A DNA stretch of 64,000 nucleotides from Zygaena filipendulae (Eukaryota; Arthropoda; Insecta; Lepidoptera; Zygaenidae): positions 10,051,501-10,115,500 of the forward strand of contig OU015662.1 of assembly GCA_907165275.2 (NCBI GenBank), in the 5' to 3' direction. Each line of letters opens with the position of its first letter. Position 1 is the stretch's first letter. Of the stretch, positions 42,642 through 53,612 are shown piece by piece. The notes beneath the pieces are model-generated. The model was not told where the DNA came from and searched no databases. It saw only the letters and a program-made list of their open reading frames with translations. Position numbers and translations under genes: made by a program.

Positions 42642-45600
42642 ATGGGAGTTAAGGAGTTACTCATTGCTCAAGAAGAAGTTGCATTACACATCTCCAGATA
42701 CCTTTCCAATTACAAAAAATCAAAAAATAAATTGACAAAGGCATATGTAGTAACAAGATTAGATTTGTTAGAAGCAGATTTTGGCATATTTAAGGCCAAT
42801 CATTTAGATATCTTAAAAATGTGTACCACTGATGAAAGAAAATCATTAGCATATTTCAAGGAGGAAAAATATTATAGCTGTGAGGAGGAATATTTGGAAT
42901 TAAAAACCTTTATGAATGAATTTCTCAATGAGAAGTTACAGCAAGTGGTTACACCCCCTAAGGACATGACAGAGGGGAGCCAGCCTGTAATGTTGAGAAC
43001 AAAACTTCCACCAATTGAAATTCCTTCATTCTCTGGTAATTATCATGAGTGGACAAGCTTTATTGACTTATTCAGATCACTGATACACACAAATGAATCA
43101 CTCAGTAAGATTCAAAAATATCATTATTTAAGAAGCAATCTAAAGGGAGAGGCTGAGGTACTTTTGAGGCAATATTCATTAACTGAGGCAAATTATGACA
43201 AGGCATTGGAAGTGTTAGAATCGAGATATAATAACAAGAGGCTTATAGTACATTCACACATCACAAGATTAACAAATCAACGAAAACTTTCTGCTGAATC
43301 AGCTAGAGGCATACGCGAACTACTAGACACAACAACCGAGTGTCTGAGTACCCTCAATAATTTGGGAGTATCAACATCAGATTGGGATCCAATAGTCACA
43401 CACCTTCTTGTAACAAAATTTGACAGTGAAAGTCATCGGTTATGGGAGCAGCAGATAGGTAACAGCCGTGAAGTTCCCACTGTTAAGGAGCTGTTTGGGT
43501 TCATGGAGACACGTTTCCGATCATTAGAAGCGTTGAATGTCTCTAGTCCAAGGGAAGGAAACCCACGTGTCCGCCAACAAATAAAAAGTTACAAGACAAA
43601 CACTGAACTATGTTGTGCCTACTGTTCTCAAGATCATTATGTGTCAAATTGTAAGGAGTTTGGTAAGTTGGATCCACAACAGAGAAGAGAGGTGGCTAGA
43701 GAAAAACAACTTTGTTTTAATTGCCTTGTTCCATACCATAGTGTAAGATATTGTAGGCAAATCACTAACTGTCAAATTTGCAAGCGCCGGCACCATTCCC
43801 TTCTTCACACAGAAGCTCCTGTGAATGTAAATCAGCAAACACATAGCACCCAAGTTGATTTTAATGAAGAAACTATGAATAATGAAGAACCTGTATCAGA
43901 GATGACAGTACACAAGGCTGAGACTAAAGGAAGCCAGGTGCTATTAGCTACAGCGATTGTAAGAGTAGAAGGAAGGGATGGTAGAAAACACAGGTTGCGC
44001 GCACTGATTGACCAAGGGTCACAGGCATCGTTTATCACAACGTCAGTTGCACAACTTTTGGGGTTACCGATGATACACACATACAGCAAGATTACAGGAG
44101 TTGATCCAAGTATGGAATTGTTTTCTAAGGCAATGATGGAATTCAAAATTTACTCACTGCATAATGATACACCTGTTACTCTAGTTAATGCTCATGTTTT
44201 GAAAACATTGGCTTCAGTATTACCTCGTAATGAGGTCACAATTGAGTTTGGTGTAAACTTTAGCACATTAGAGTTAGCAGATCCATCGTTTAACAAACCG
44301 GGTGGTATTGATTTACTGTTGGGTGCAGAAATATATGCACAGATTTTGTTAGATGGTTTACAAAGATTTGGATCAATAATTGCTCAGAATTCACTTATTG
44401 GTTGGCTTATATCAGGAAGAATTGATAGTGAATATCCATTAGAACAGACACATGTTCTTCTGATGCATAGCCAACTCGAGACTGATGAACTACTACAACG
44501 ATTCTGGGAATCGGAAGAATTTTTTGGAGAGACCCGTAAACAAACAGCAAGTGACATACAGTGTGAGAAGATATTTGAAGAAACACATTCTCGCACTGCA
44601 GATGGACGTTATGTTGTGGCACTACCGTTTATTCAGAATCACACAACCTTTGGAGAAACAAGACACCTGGCTGTTAAGCGGTTGCTACAAATGGAACGAA
44701 GATTTCAGAAGGATGCAAGGTTCTACGAACGATATAAATTATTCATGGCAGAATATGAAAATCTGAACCACATGGAAAGAATTCCTAAGGATGAAGTATA
44801 CAAACCAAACACTTGTTACCTTCCTCATCACGGAGTACTGCGTGAAGAAAGCACAACCACCAAATTACGGGTTGTGTTTGATGGTTCCATAGAGACAACT
44901 TCTGGGATGTCTCTCAACAAGCAGTTACTGATTGGCCCTTCACTCCAACATGATATTCGAGACCTTTTCCTACGTTGGCGAGCGCACAAGATTTGTCTGG
45001 TGGCTGATATCCAGCGGATGTACCGACAAATTCTAGTAAGAAAGGATGACCTGGATTTTCAAAGAATTGTGTGGAGAAGTCAACCAGATGAAAAAATTGC
45101 TGATTACAGATTGTGTACAGTTACATATGGTACATCATGTGCTCCTTATTTGGCGATAAGGACATTGCGACAGTTGGCATGTGATGAACGTGTTAGATTT
45201 CCTAGAGCTGCGAGTGTGTTAGAAGGTGACTGTTACACTGACGATATTTTGTCAGGTAGTGATACAGAAGAGGACGCTATCAATTTATGTAAAGATCTTG
45301 TAGATTTATTGTTAAGTGGAGGATTTGTACTTCATAAATGGGGTTCTAACTCTCTCAAGGTTTTGGAGAGTTTACCTACTGAGGACAACCAATCGCAGGA
45401 TACATTTAATATTTCAATGGAATCTCCTGTAAAGACCTTGGGTATAAAATGGCGGCCAGCAGATGATAATTTCGAACTTTCAATTCAGATAGCAGGAATC
45501 AACTTCAATTTAACTAAACGTAATGTGCTCTCAGACATAGCTAGGATCTATGATCCTTTAGGTTGGTTATCGCCAGTAGTCATAGTTGCAAAGGTGTTTA

Positions 45601-46331
45601 TACAAAAATTATGGGCACTTGGTCTTGGCTGGGATGAAGAGCTGCCAGAACTATATAGATTAGAGTGGTTGACATTCAAGGAACAGCTTAACTTTATGAC
45701 ACACATTCAAATGCCACGTTGGCTTGGCATCTCTAAAACTAACCAACGAATAGAAGTACATGGCTTTAGTGATGCATCGACTGTAGCTTATGCTGGGGTA
45801 GTATATCTTCGAGTTTTTGATAGTAATTCTGGAGTTTCAGTTAAGATGGTAGCAGCCAAAACCAAGGTAGCTCCGGTTAAACAAATTTCTGTACCACGAT
45901 TAGAGCTCTGTGGAGCAGTATTAACTGCTAGATTAATACATAGAATTAAGACTTGTTTTAATGTTTCTGAAGACAACATATATGGGTGGACCGACTCAAC
46001 CATAGTTCTTGCGTGGTTGCAAAAACATCCAAATTTTTGGAAAACCTTTGTCGGAAATAGAGTAGGTGAAATTATATCTGTCACTCGCATAAGAAATTGG
46101 CATCATGTGAATACGAAAGACAATCCGGCGGATCCTGCCTCCAGAGGCATATCTCCAGTGGATTTGCCACGTCATGAGCTGTGGTGGAGCGGGCCACAAT
46201 GGTTACAATCAGGTGAGAACATTAATGTTAATATAGAAATGTATGAGACTGACCTGGAACAAAAATTGTGTGTACATACATTTGTAGAGGGATTAAGAGG
46301 GGAAGATTTTATATTAAACTTTCAAATTTGA
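42642..46331 (+). CDS. BEL/Pao Gag-protease-reverse transcriptase-RNase H polyprotein, ends at a frameshift
   Basis: 1229 codons from the first in-frame ATG in good context (ttaaaATGG). Domains in order: Gag region of the DUF1759 type (about 123-290, opening PPIEIPSFSGNYHEW); three zinc knuckles (first with C325, C328, H332, C337; second starting CFNC at 358; third CQIC); DUF1758 aspartic protease with LIDQGSQASFI, catalytic D457 in DQG form; reverse transcriptase with first Asp D789 (VADIQRMY) and active site YTDD at 865-868; RNase H with D1044 (FSDAST) and D1118 (WTDSTIV). It copies the element RNA to DNA inside Gag particles. The frame runs out after RNase H (HHVNTKDNPADPASRG), with the last 26 codons (46253-46331) overlapping the integrase frame, so integrase is not in this product. 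Confidence 0.93.
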   Translation: MGVKELLIAQEEVALHISRYLSNYKKSKNKLTKAYVVTRLDLLEADFGIFKANHLDILKMCTTDERKSLAYFKEEKYYSCEEEYLELKTFMNEFLNEKLQQVVTPPKDMTEGSQPVMLRTKLPPIEIPSFSGNYHEWTSFIDLFRSLIHTNESLSKIQKYHYLRSNLKGEAEVLLRQYSLTEANYDKALEVLESRYNNKRLIVHSHITRLTNQRKLSAESARGIRELLDTTTECLSTLNNLGVSTSDWDPIVTHLLVTKFDSESHRLWEQQIGNSREVPTVKELFGFMETRFRSLEALNVSSPREGNPRVRQQIKSYKTNTELCCAYCSQDHYVSNCKEFGKLDPQQRREVAREKQLCFNCLVPYHSVRYCRQITNCQICKRRHHSLLHTEAPVNVNQQTHSTQVDFNEETMNNEEPVSEMTVHKAETKGSQVLLATAIVRVEGRDGRKHRLRALIDQGSQASFITTSVAQLLGLPMIHTYSKITGVDPSMELFSKAMMEFKIYSLHNDTPVTLVNAHVLKTLASVLPRNEVTIEFGVNFSTLELADPSFNKPGGIDLLLGAEIYAQILLDGLQRFGSIIAQNSLIGWLISGRIDSEYPLEQTHVLLMHSQLETDELLQRFWESEEFFGETRKQTASDIQCEKIFEETHSRTADGRYVVALPFIQNHTTFGETRHLAVKRLLQMERRFQKDARFYERYKLFMAEYENLNHMERIPKDEVYKPNTCYLPHHGVLREESTTTKLRVVFDGSIETTSGMSLNKQLLIGPSLQHDIRDLFLRWRAHKICLVADIQRMYRQILVRKDDLDFQRIVWRSQPDEKIADYRLCTVTYGTSCAPYLAIRTLRQLACDERVRFPRAASVLEGDCYTDDILSGSDTEEDAINLCKDLVDLLLSGGFVLHKWGSNSLKVLESLPTEDNQSQDTFNISMESPVKTLGIKWRPADDNFELSIQIAGINFNLTKRNVLSDIARIYDPLGWLSPVVIVAKVFIQKLWALGLGWDEELPELYRLEWLTFKEQLNFMTHIQMPRWLGISKTNQRIEVHGFSDASTVAYAGVVYLRVFDSNSGVSVKMVAAKTKVAPVKQISVPRLELCGAVLTARLIHRIKTCFNVSEDNIYGWTDSTIVLAWLQKHPNFWKTFVGNRVGEIISVTRIRNWHHVNTKDNPADPASRGISPVDLPRHELWWSGPQWLQSGENINVNIEMYETDLEQKLCVHTFVEGLRGEDFILNFQI

Positions 46332-47839
46332 GTCGAATAAAGAGAGTAATTGCCTACTGTTTAAGATTTGTAAAATTATGCAAACAACGGATTGAAGTTA
46401 AAAAATCTCACCATAACGTAGATGTAATAATTGATAAACTACCTGATTTCCTTACCGTAAGTGAACTAAGAAATGCTATGAACGTGTGCATACGAATTTC
46501 TCAAAATTGTTATTTTCAGCATGAGCTCAGTCAACTGTCTAAAGAGAAGGATGTCTCCAAGCAAAGTCCACTATATTTTTTGCGTCCATTTTTGGACAAA
46601 CAAGGAATAATTAGAGTCGGAGGACGTTTGACAAATGCTCCAATACCGATTGATACTAAGCATCCAATTGTTATAGCAGGGAAGTCACATTTGGCCAAAC
46701 TTATAATAGACCAAACACATAAACGGACTTTGCATGGAGGACCCTTGCTCATGTTGAATGTTATAAGGGCGACATTTTGGATAACTAATGTAAGGTCACT
46801 TGTGAAGACTCATGTAAGAAATTGTGTATCATGTGTTAGGAATGCCCCAAAGTTTGCAACACAACTTATGGGTGACTTGCCATCAGCCAGAGTGACGGTT
46901 TCTAAACCATTTTCTAGTAGTGGCGTGGATTTTGCTGGTCCTTGCTTAATTAAATCCTCGAGACTTAGAAACGCCGCGACGCTTAAGGCTTATATTGCCA
47001 TCTTTATTTGTACCGCCACAAAGGCTATTCACTTGGAACTTGTGTCGGAATTATCGACACCAGCCTTCATAGCAGCGTTTAAACGATTTACGTCGCGTCG
47101 TGGTCATTGTGCACACTTGATGTCGGATTGTGGTACCAATTTCATTGGAGCTAATTTCGAGCTGGCTAGAATGTTAAATCGCGCAAAATCATCATTGCCC
47201 CCGGATTTAATCGAATTGTTAGCTTCTGATGGCACTGACTGGGTGTTTATACCTCCGGGGTCACCACATTTCGGGGGATTGTGGGAAGCGGGAGTCCGAT
47301 CAACTAAACACCATATACGCCGCGTATTAGGAGATACAAAACTCACCTTTGAAGAGTATGCAACTTTATTGGCGCAAATAGAGTGTTGTCTCAATTCGCG
47401 TCCAATTTCAGCATTGAGTGATTCTACTGATGACTTGACAGCTCTGACACCGGGTCATTTTTTGATGTTTGGGCCACCTACCGTAGTTCCTCATGAGGAT
47501 GTAAGTGAGGTGCCGATGAATCGTCTTAATCGCTGGCAGCATGTAGAACGATTATTACAATCATTCTGGCGCCGTTGGCAGCAGGAATACCTGACCACGC
47601 TGCAGCATAGGTACAAGTGGTCAGCTAAGGAAAGACCCATTAAGACTGACGATGTGGTATTGATTAAGAATGAATGTTTGCCCCCATCCAAGTGGCTTCT
47701 TGGTCGAGTCGTTGAGACACATCCAGGCAATGATGGTTTGGTGCGGGTCGTGACGGTTAGGTGTCAGAATCGCGTGATGAAAAGGCCCATTACCAAGCTA
47801 TGTTTGCTCCCTTTGGACACAAGTTTCTTGAAGGACTAA
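46253..47839 (+). pseudogene. BEL/Pao integrase region, displaced by one frameshift
   Basis: Open in the -1 frame relative to the upstream part from after a stop at 46250 to TAA at 47837-47839. There is no ATG at its head, so it was the end of a single polyprotein. Domains: linker (RIKRVIAYCLRF); H-H-C-C zinc-binding domain (TLHGG ... CVSCVRN); integrase core with D in GVDFAGP (46928), D in SDCGTNF (47126) and E in LWEAGV (47285); C-terminal DUF5641-type domain (WSAKERPIKTDDVVL, WLLGRVVETHPG). Integrase would join the DNA copy to the genome, producing the TATGT duplication. The core itself is undamaged. Scored as broken because BEL/Pao elements normally use one frame and I find no standard slippery heptamer in the 79-base overlap. 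Confidence 0.85.
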
Positions 47840-47860
47840 TTCGTCCTTGGCTGGCGGCAA

Positions 47861-47901
47861 TGTTTACGTAGAAGTTGGGCAAAAGTGTAATAATCAAATG
47901 T

Positions 47902-47944
<43 letters not shown>

Positions 47945-48056
47945 CTGCCCTAGTGATTAGCGCCTTTTTTCTTGTCAGAGTAGATTATAGTGTGGATTAT
48001 AGTAAATGGTAATTAAATTCAACAAGTAATTTGTTTTATTGAGTAATGTGTGGACA
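47861..48056 (+). repeat. 3' LTR of the BEL/Pao element
   Basis: 196 bases. Same as the 5' LTR apart from two extra A in the homopolymer (47905-47942). The stop codon of the coding region is 21 bases upstream, and ggctggcggcaa directly before the LTR is the likely polypurine tract. Confidence 0.95.
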
Positions 48057-48061
48057 TATGT

Positions 48062-49147
48062 ATTAAACTTAACACCAGATAATCCTTGTCTTTCTTTCAG
48101 TTTTTCTTTGTACCATAACATACTAATTGCACATAAAAATATAGACAGCGAAATTTTGGCGCATCGCTGACCACTCGCGAGACACGCTTGCTACGCTCGC
48201 TCATCATCACGCGCTTTAAACTTATCTAACTTAACCTAGCAGATTGGAATGTTCTCAAATGTAGGAATTATAATAATATAATTGATACAAGTGCTACATT
48301 TGAATATTTCGCTACCTATTTCTCATTCCTATTTTCATTTTATTAATTTTATTACAGTATTGATTTTTTAAGAGACCGTGGTGAACAAAATGAAGTAAAG
48401 CTATGGAATAAGGTCCCACGCTTGACCTTTTCGCAAACGATCTCTAAAGGAGGTGGGCATGAAAAATCCGTGGTTAGGGGCTGCGGGGCAACCAGCGGTT
48501 ACCGGATACGAGGGCACAAAAGTTCCGGAAGTTGGGGTGATGTGTGCTTAGGTTTTTAATGTGCTAATAGAAACAAAGTTTATTTCAGCGGGCCTCGTGA
48601 AATTCTTTCAATGAACAGAACATATGTTTGCTGTGCAAAAAGTTTATACGGTTACCATACCTACGAGTTGGTCTTTTGTGAAACATCGGATTACTCCTAC
48701 ATCATACACGAGTAAATAATGCCGCTTTTTCATTAAAGTTAAACTTTTTATGAAGTGTAAAAAAATTGCAGGCGACGAAAATGATACGCGTGAAGTCAAC
48801 GGAAGTGACGCGTGTGAAGTTGGCAACGAACGCAACTATATATTTCACGTCATGGAAATATAATTTCTCGCCCACACGTATTGATGAAGTAAAAAAATTC
48901 TTTGGGCTCGTTGCGAAAAAAATGGTATGGTTTGTGAACCTACTAAGAGGTCTCTGTGGTTGTGGTGTGGTGGGGAATGACTAAACATTAGGGCTGTATA
49001 GTGACTACTCGGATCTTAACCTTTATCTTAGAACCTTTTCGTAGTTAGGGTCTACTTTTTTAATCGACTTACACATCTGTGTAAGACACGTAATATTGAT
49101 TATTAATTAGGTCAATATTTAAAAACGAAAAAATCTACACGAGAGCG
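48062..49147. other. spacer with a few gene-like fragments, none assigned
   Basis: 48130-48250 carries a cgctacgctcgctcatca type patch. 48370-48560 is less AT-rich, unassigned. At 48772 a TTGCAG acceptor-like site precedes about 30 open codons (GDENDTREVNGSDACE) ending at a stop near 48866. This could be a terminal exon, but there is no partner and no homology I recognise. Confidence 0.3.
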
Positions 49148-49220
49148 GTTTATTTATTTATTTATTTATTTATTCTTTATTGCACAATGTGTACAAATGG
49201 CGAACTTAATGCCTTTTTAT
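49148..49220 (-). mobile_element. 5'-truncated LINE tail
   Basis: (TTTA)n, then ttctttattgcacaatgtg and gtacaaatggcgaacttaat: the reverse complement of the tail at 29428-29508. Confidence 0.65.
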
Positions 49221-49637
49221 CACTGAACGTAGCGAAAAACGCGTAGAATTTTGTCGTTTTTCATCAATTAAATAATTAATTACTGGAATTAGGTCTGTAG
49301 CTACTTCTTTTCTCGAGCAATTTTGATCATGATTTGATTTAAACAAAAGCATTTCATTATGAATAATAATTTTTATCACAATTTCACCTACGTATCCTCT
49401 AGTAAACATTATTATTATTATAATTCAAAAATATTATTATAGTTCAAGTCTGCCCTACTATTCAGATTCTAAAGTTCTATAACATTTTTAACTGACGGAC
49501 AAACAAATTGGTTCGATGAATTATCTGTCTGATATCGATTTAACTCTGCTTTGTTTTAATCAGCATTCAATACATATTTAGCTTCATTGAATTACTTCTT
49601 TATTTTGTCTCGAATATTAAAATTTATTTATTAGGTA
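49221..49637. other. AT-rich spacer
   Basis: No gene or bounded repeat recognised. Confidence 0.4.
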
Positions 49638-49844
49638 CTAGCTGTGCCCCGCGGTTTCACCCGCGGTAATTTCGGAGTTCCCGCGGGAATTCCGGGATAA
49701 AAAGTACCCTTTGACCTTTTCTGACAACGTGCCTGCCAAATTTCATCCAAATCCGTTCAGCCGTTTTTGCGTGATTGAGTAACAAACATCCAAACATCTA
49801 AAAATCCAAACATCCATACTTTCACATTTATAACATTAGTAGGA
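49638..49844 (-). mobile_element. Lep1-type Helitron, near-complete
   Basis: Minus strand with CTAG at 49638-49641, a perfect CCGCGGGTGAAACCGCGGGG hairpin, aaacggctgaacggatttgg and a TCCTACTAATGTTATAAATG start. One of the best copies in the window. Confidence 0.88.
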
Positions 49845-49953
49845 TGTATGTAGATATGTATGTAATATTGTATGTGTGTGGTAATGTATGCATGTTTGTG
49901 TGTATGTTTGTATATATGTATCCAAGTGTGTATTTATCTAAATATATATCGTA

Positions 49954-50073
49954 AATGCACCGCCAAGTGAGCTCTCTCTACTATCTGAAGGGTGACTGGT
50001 AGAGATACCACTGTGGTATTAAGTCCGTCTTTTGCACCATGATGTGCATAAATTTTAAATATAAATAAATAAA
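49954..50073 (+). mobile_element. 5'-truncated LINE tail, second type
   Basis: gaagggtgactggtagagat, accactgtggtattaagtcc and tgatgtgcataaattttaaa followed by (TAAA)n. Organised like the tails at 17175 and 29428 but clearly diverged. Confidence 0.55.
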
Positions 50074-50144
50074 AAAATTCCACTAAAACAACCCTACTAA
50101 GACACGTATGACAACCTTATTGAGAATTGGAGTGGTCTATTTAA

Positions 50145-50340
50145 TCCTACTAATATTATAAAATTGCGAAAGTGTGGATGTTTGGATATTTGGATGTTTG
50201 TTACTCAATCAGGCAAAAACGGCTGAACGGATTTGGATAAAATTTGGCATGCACGTTTTTAGAGGTAGAGAGAAGGACATTGAATACTTTTTATCCCGGA
50301 ATTCGAAATTACCGCGGTCGAAACCGCGGGGTACAGCTAG
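50145..50340 (+). mobile_element. Lep1-type Helitron with a small deletion before the hairpin
   Basis: TCCTACTAATATTATAAAAT start, CTAG at 50337-50340. The cccgcgggaactcc block is missing between cccggaattc and gaaattaccgcgg. Confidence 0.85.
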
Positions 50341-51154
50341 TATAATATATGGAGTGGCGACATGAAACGCGTTTAGAATGTATTTTAACTCTAATAGTCC
50401 AAGAATAGTCATATTACTCGTACATTGCTACAAACCAGTCTAGACGGACGGTATATTTTGATGTCAGCTGACTGTGGTCCTAAAGAATGTCGGGTGCTTC
50501 CCAAATGGTTCTAGTGATTTCGTTATGCTTGCATCATTGTCCCAATTGTGCTTTATGACGGCATACACATCATCGATGGAATAATTCGCAGTCTATATTA
50601 ATATTAAGATGAAAATTTATTTTTTAGGGGTAACCTCTGGCGCTATTGAATATTTTTCATGCCGATGTAAAGAGTTCCTGAGGGGGTTCCGAAATTGACG
50701 CGGGCTGAAGTCTTGGTAGCAACCGCTAATTTTCTAAATGAAATTATGAACAAACCTCCGTAGTTTGTTTTGATTCTGAACCTGTGTAAGATCAACTCTG
50801 TCTTGAAGAAAATAAGAGATTTTTGAATTACAATATTTGTTGGAAAGACCGAGCTTTGATAAAAATATGTACTGTATAGTGTTTTTTATCCTGGTACACA
50901 TTACATACCTCATGAAAGATTTCCAATATCAACTGAATATCAAAATAGATCGTGTTCTATTTTGGCCATCAAATAAATGTAGGATAGAGAAAGATAAAAG
51001 TTTATTTGGTATAGGTTTTATAATAAATTATTATAAAATAAACAATTACCAATTAAAAATGGTAACCGCTCAGCATATGCTTTGGATTTGGTTGAAATGG
51101 AATAAAAAATTAACTTGATAAGACAACGGTATAGGTAAGACAAAAATCCCTACT
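50341..51154. other. spacer with a remote Helitron-like fragment
   Basis: 50655-50715 (catgccgatgtaaagagttc, gaaattgacgcgggctgaag) resembles 63125-63180 and may be an older relative of the Helitron 3' end. A 93-codon open frame at 50837-51118 is AT-driven and not called. Confidence 0.4.
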
Positions 51155-51338
51155 TCCCTACTAATATTATCAATGAGAAAATAACTCTGTTTGTCTGTTA
51201 CGCTTTCACGCCTTAACGGCTCAACCGATCATTATGAAATTTGTCAGGGGTACAAAGAAGGACATAGGATACTATTTCTCCCGGAATTCCCGCAGGAACT
51301 CCGAAATAAACGCGGGTGAAACCGCGGGGAATAGCTAG
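51155..51338 (+). mobile_element. Lep1-type Helitron, short variant
   Basis: TCCCTACTAATATTATCAATG start, gttacgctttcacgccttaa body, cgcgggtgaaaccgcgggga hairpin, CTAG at 51335-51338. It lacks the hyphenated atgtttgg repeats of the long variant. Confidence 0.83.
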
Positions 51339-51723
51339 TAATCAATTTATGCAAAGTTCTACGATGCTAGTTTTTATGACAAGTGGGAAACGATGGCAAT
51401 GTTCAGAGTCGGAGATATCTAAAATCAAAAGGACACTGTCCATTGGTGTATCAAGGCTTATTTTTCAGGGGGGCCATGCCCCTGAAATGACATAATAATA
51501 CTCGCGGGAGTCACGGGGGCAAACTTTTAAGAATTAAGTCTACAAATTTGAAGAGTCGTCTGAAGTTAGTTATCAGTATTATAGAATTTCGAATCGGTAG
51601 CCCAACATCCTGGGGTGGGCACTAGAGCAACCTGGGGTTGTCGCAACTACTAGTTGTTCTCACATGCACTTCTCCAGTTAAGACATAAACATAAGTTATA
51701 CCCTTTTCTCTTAACCCTCTGAG
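51339..51723. other. unassigned spacer
   Basis: No gene recognised before the hAT-type element. Confidence 0.4.
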
Positions 51724-52289
51724 GACATAAACAGAGGCGTCTTTACCTATAGTGCAGGGTGTGCGGCGCACACGGGCGCCGGGTCTAAGGGGGCGCCGCG
51801 CGCCGGGCGCCCTTGCGACACATCCGAAGATGCTTCGCTCTCAAAGACCCCGCGTGCAGGCAGTTATGAAGTTTACCCAAAAAAATTTTATTAAGCGATG
51901 AGCTTCATCACATATGTTCCTTGAGTAATTCTAAGCATTTCTAGCCCGGGAGGCAGTAAGAAACGTGAGGCTGGTCGGGGGGGGAGGGGTTCAAAGGGGG
52001 CCGCTACTCGTCATCTTTAAAAAAAATCTATTTTCGTCCTGGTGGCTACTAGGGCAAGTTTGGTATCATTTTCGTATAAACCGAAGACGTGGAATTCATT
52101 GCTGATATTAGTTTTATTCAGTTTTATAGTAATTTTACAAGAAAAACGTAAAAAATTGAATTTTTTGGTTGGAGATTTTTGCTTTGAGTTCTAATAACTT
52201 TTGTATAGTGACAAAAAATTACATACAAAAAATACTATAATAAAGCATAGCGTAGTTACAGTATATTTTGTAGCGAATGGCGTAAGAAT

Positions 52290-52580
52290 GCCTGCAAGAT
52301 TTTATTTTTCATGCAGTTCATATCTATTTACGAAGAGGGACAGACAGTTAGAAAACATCCCTCCAATGGAAGCCGCTGCTTGCCAGCACACACTTCGAGC
52401 AATATATCAAGGAGTCCATGTCTGAAGACAAGCCTTAGTGCCTCTCCAAAAGCTTGCAAGTTCTTCTCCTGGATGGAAGACAGTGAACGGACTTCTGTTT
52501 GGTCAGATTTACCAGATCTCGTAAGTGTGTGCCTAGAACTCACTCGTTGCAGGTGCAAGAAAGGTTGCAAAAACAGAATT
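52290..52580 (+). pseudogene. decayed coding fragment enclosed by the hAT-type element
   Basis: One frame reads ENIPPMEAAACQHTLRAIYQGVHV, a TGA (52423-52425) where I would expect Trp, and then RQALVPLQKL...PGWKTVNGLL. A different frame continues with CLELTRCRCKKGCKNR. The order (a QHxLRAxYQ segment, Trp-rich part, then a C-x-C-K-K-G-C cysteine cluster) reminds me of a family of uncharacterised, transposon-associated insect proteins that I cannot name. The stop and frameshift show it no longer codes. It may have been captured by the hAT-type element. Confidence 0.4.
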
Positions 52581-52604
52581 ATGTCCGTAACGGACATAAA
52601 TTTT

Positions 52605-52816
52605 TTTTTTTTTTTTAATATAGAAAGTCACACCCGTGACGCCACACTCGGCACCAGCGGAGACTAGCGTCGGGACCATAACGGTTCCCGGCTTATGCTG
52701 AGCTGGTAGCCTTTTTGTTGCGACATGCTGTCTGTGCTACATTTTGTTAATGCATACTATATTTTAATTTATTGTCGTTACAAATAAACTTCATTTCATT
52801 TCATTTAATTTCATTA
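52605..52816 (+). mobile_element. LINE-type 3' end with (TTTCA)n tail inside the hAT-type element
   Basis: tcacacccgtgacgccacac, ggaccataacggttcccgg, taatttattgtcgttacaaa and then aataaacttcatttcatttc. A pentanucleotide tail in place of poly-A is common for CR1/Jockey-type elements. The 5' limit is uncertain. Confidence 0.4.
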
Positions 52817-53612
52817 TTTTATTTAACAACATAAAATTTAACAAAGTAAGCATAAGCAGATACTCGTACTCGACCATTTTGTAAGACAAACGCCGCCTAG
52901 CGCCAGTCCAGCTACCCGCGCTGCAGTCATTTAATATTTTTTTTCACCATCTTGTTGTATTAGGACATTATTAAAAGTGTATATTTTTAGAATTTACATA
53001 AATTGTGCTTTATTATAGTATTTTTTGTATGTAATTTTTTGTCACTATACAAAAGTTATTAGAACTCAAAGCAAAAATCTCCAACCAAAAAATTCAATTT
53101 TTTACGTTTTTCTTGTAAAATTACTATAAAACTGAATAAAACTAATATCAGCAATGAATTCTACGTCTTCGGTTTATACGAAAATGATACCAAACTTGCC
53201 CTAGTAGCCACCAGGACGAAAATAGATTTTTTTTAAAGATGACGGGTAGCGGCCCCCTTTGAACCCCTCCCCCCCCGACCAGCCTCACGTTTCTTACTGC
53301 CTCCCGGGCTAGAAATGCTTAGAATTACTCAAGGAACATATGTGATGAAGCTCATCGCTTAATAAAATTTTTTTTGGTTATGTATGGGAGCGATGCATAA
53401 CTTCCTCCACTACGCCCGCCGTGGCCGACGCCGGGCGCGCGGTAGCAAAGCAAAACTACTTCTTTACCTAACATCCTGTATAACTGTTAGTATTCCACTT
53501 GTATTCCATTTTGACCCCGCTCGAGGGCGCCAGGTTACTGGCTGCACACGGGCGCCACAAGGGCTAGAGACGCCTCTGGACATAAATACTAGAAAAAGCT
53601 AGTCCAGTATTA

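Larger units (their letters stand above)
42063..48056 (+). mobile_element. BEL/Pao LTR retrotransposon, complete, very young
   Basis: 5' LTR 42063-42256, 3' LTR 47861-48056, both starting TGTTTACG and ending GTGGACA. TATGT is duplicated at 42058-42062 and 48057-48061; a 5-base duplication fits BEL/Pao. The LTRs look identical except that the poly-A tract is 36 versus 38 bases, so the insertion is very recent. Internal coding order is Gag, protease, reverse transcriptase, RNase H and integrase, with integrase last, as in BEL/Pao. There is no envelope gene between integrase and the 3' LTR. One frameshift near 46253-46331 splits the coding region. Confidence 0.95.
51732..53578. mobile_element. 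hAT-type foldback element, 1.85 kb, 8-bp target duplication
   Basis: Ends CAGAGGCGTCT (51732) and AGACGCCTCTG (53578) with gacataaa duplicated at 51724-51731 and 53579-53586. An 8-base duplication and CAG-type termini fit hAT. Long inverted arms, about 370 bases each, lie at 51876-52247 and 53005-53378; they include gagcttcatcacatatgttc, ctagcccgggaggcagtaag and gggcaagtttggtatcattt. The arms differ by only a few bases I can see, so the element is young. Between the arms lie a decayed coding fragment and a LINE tail. No hAT transposase is present, so it is non-autonomous. Confidence 0.88.

Noticed and set aside
46253..46331. Programmed -1 ribosomal frameshift in the BEL/Pao element
   Set aside because: No X-XXY-YYZ heptamer in the proper register in the overlap (AAATTTG at 46324 is out of register), and the family normally has one frame; left only as an alternative.
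48773..48866. Possible terminal exon (GDENDTREVNGSDACE)
   Set aside because: Only about 30 codons, no upstream partner exon and a competing open frame in another register; noted in the spacer entry but not called as a gene.
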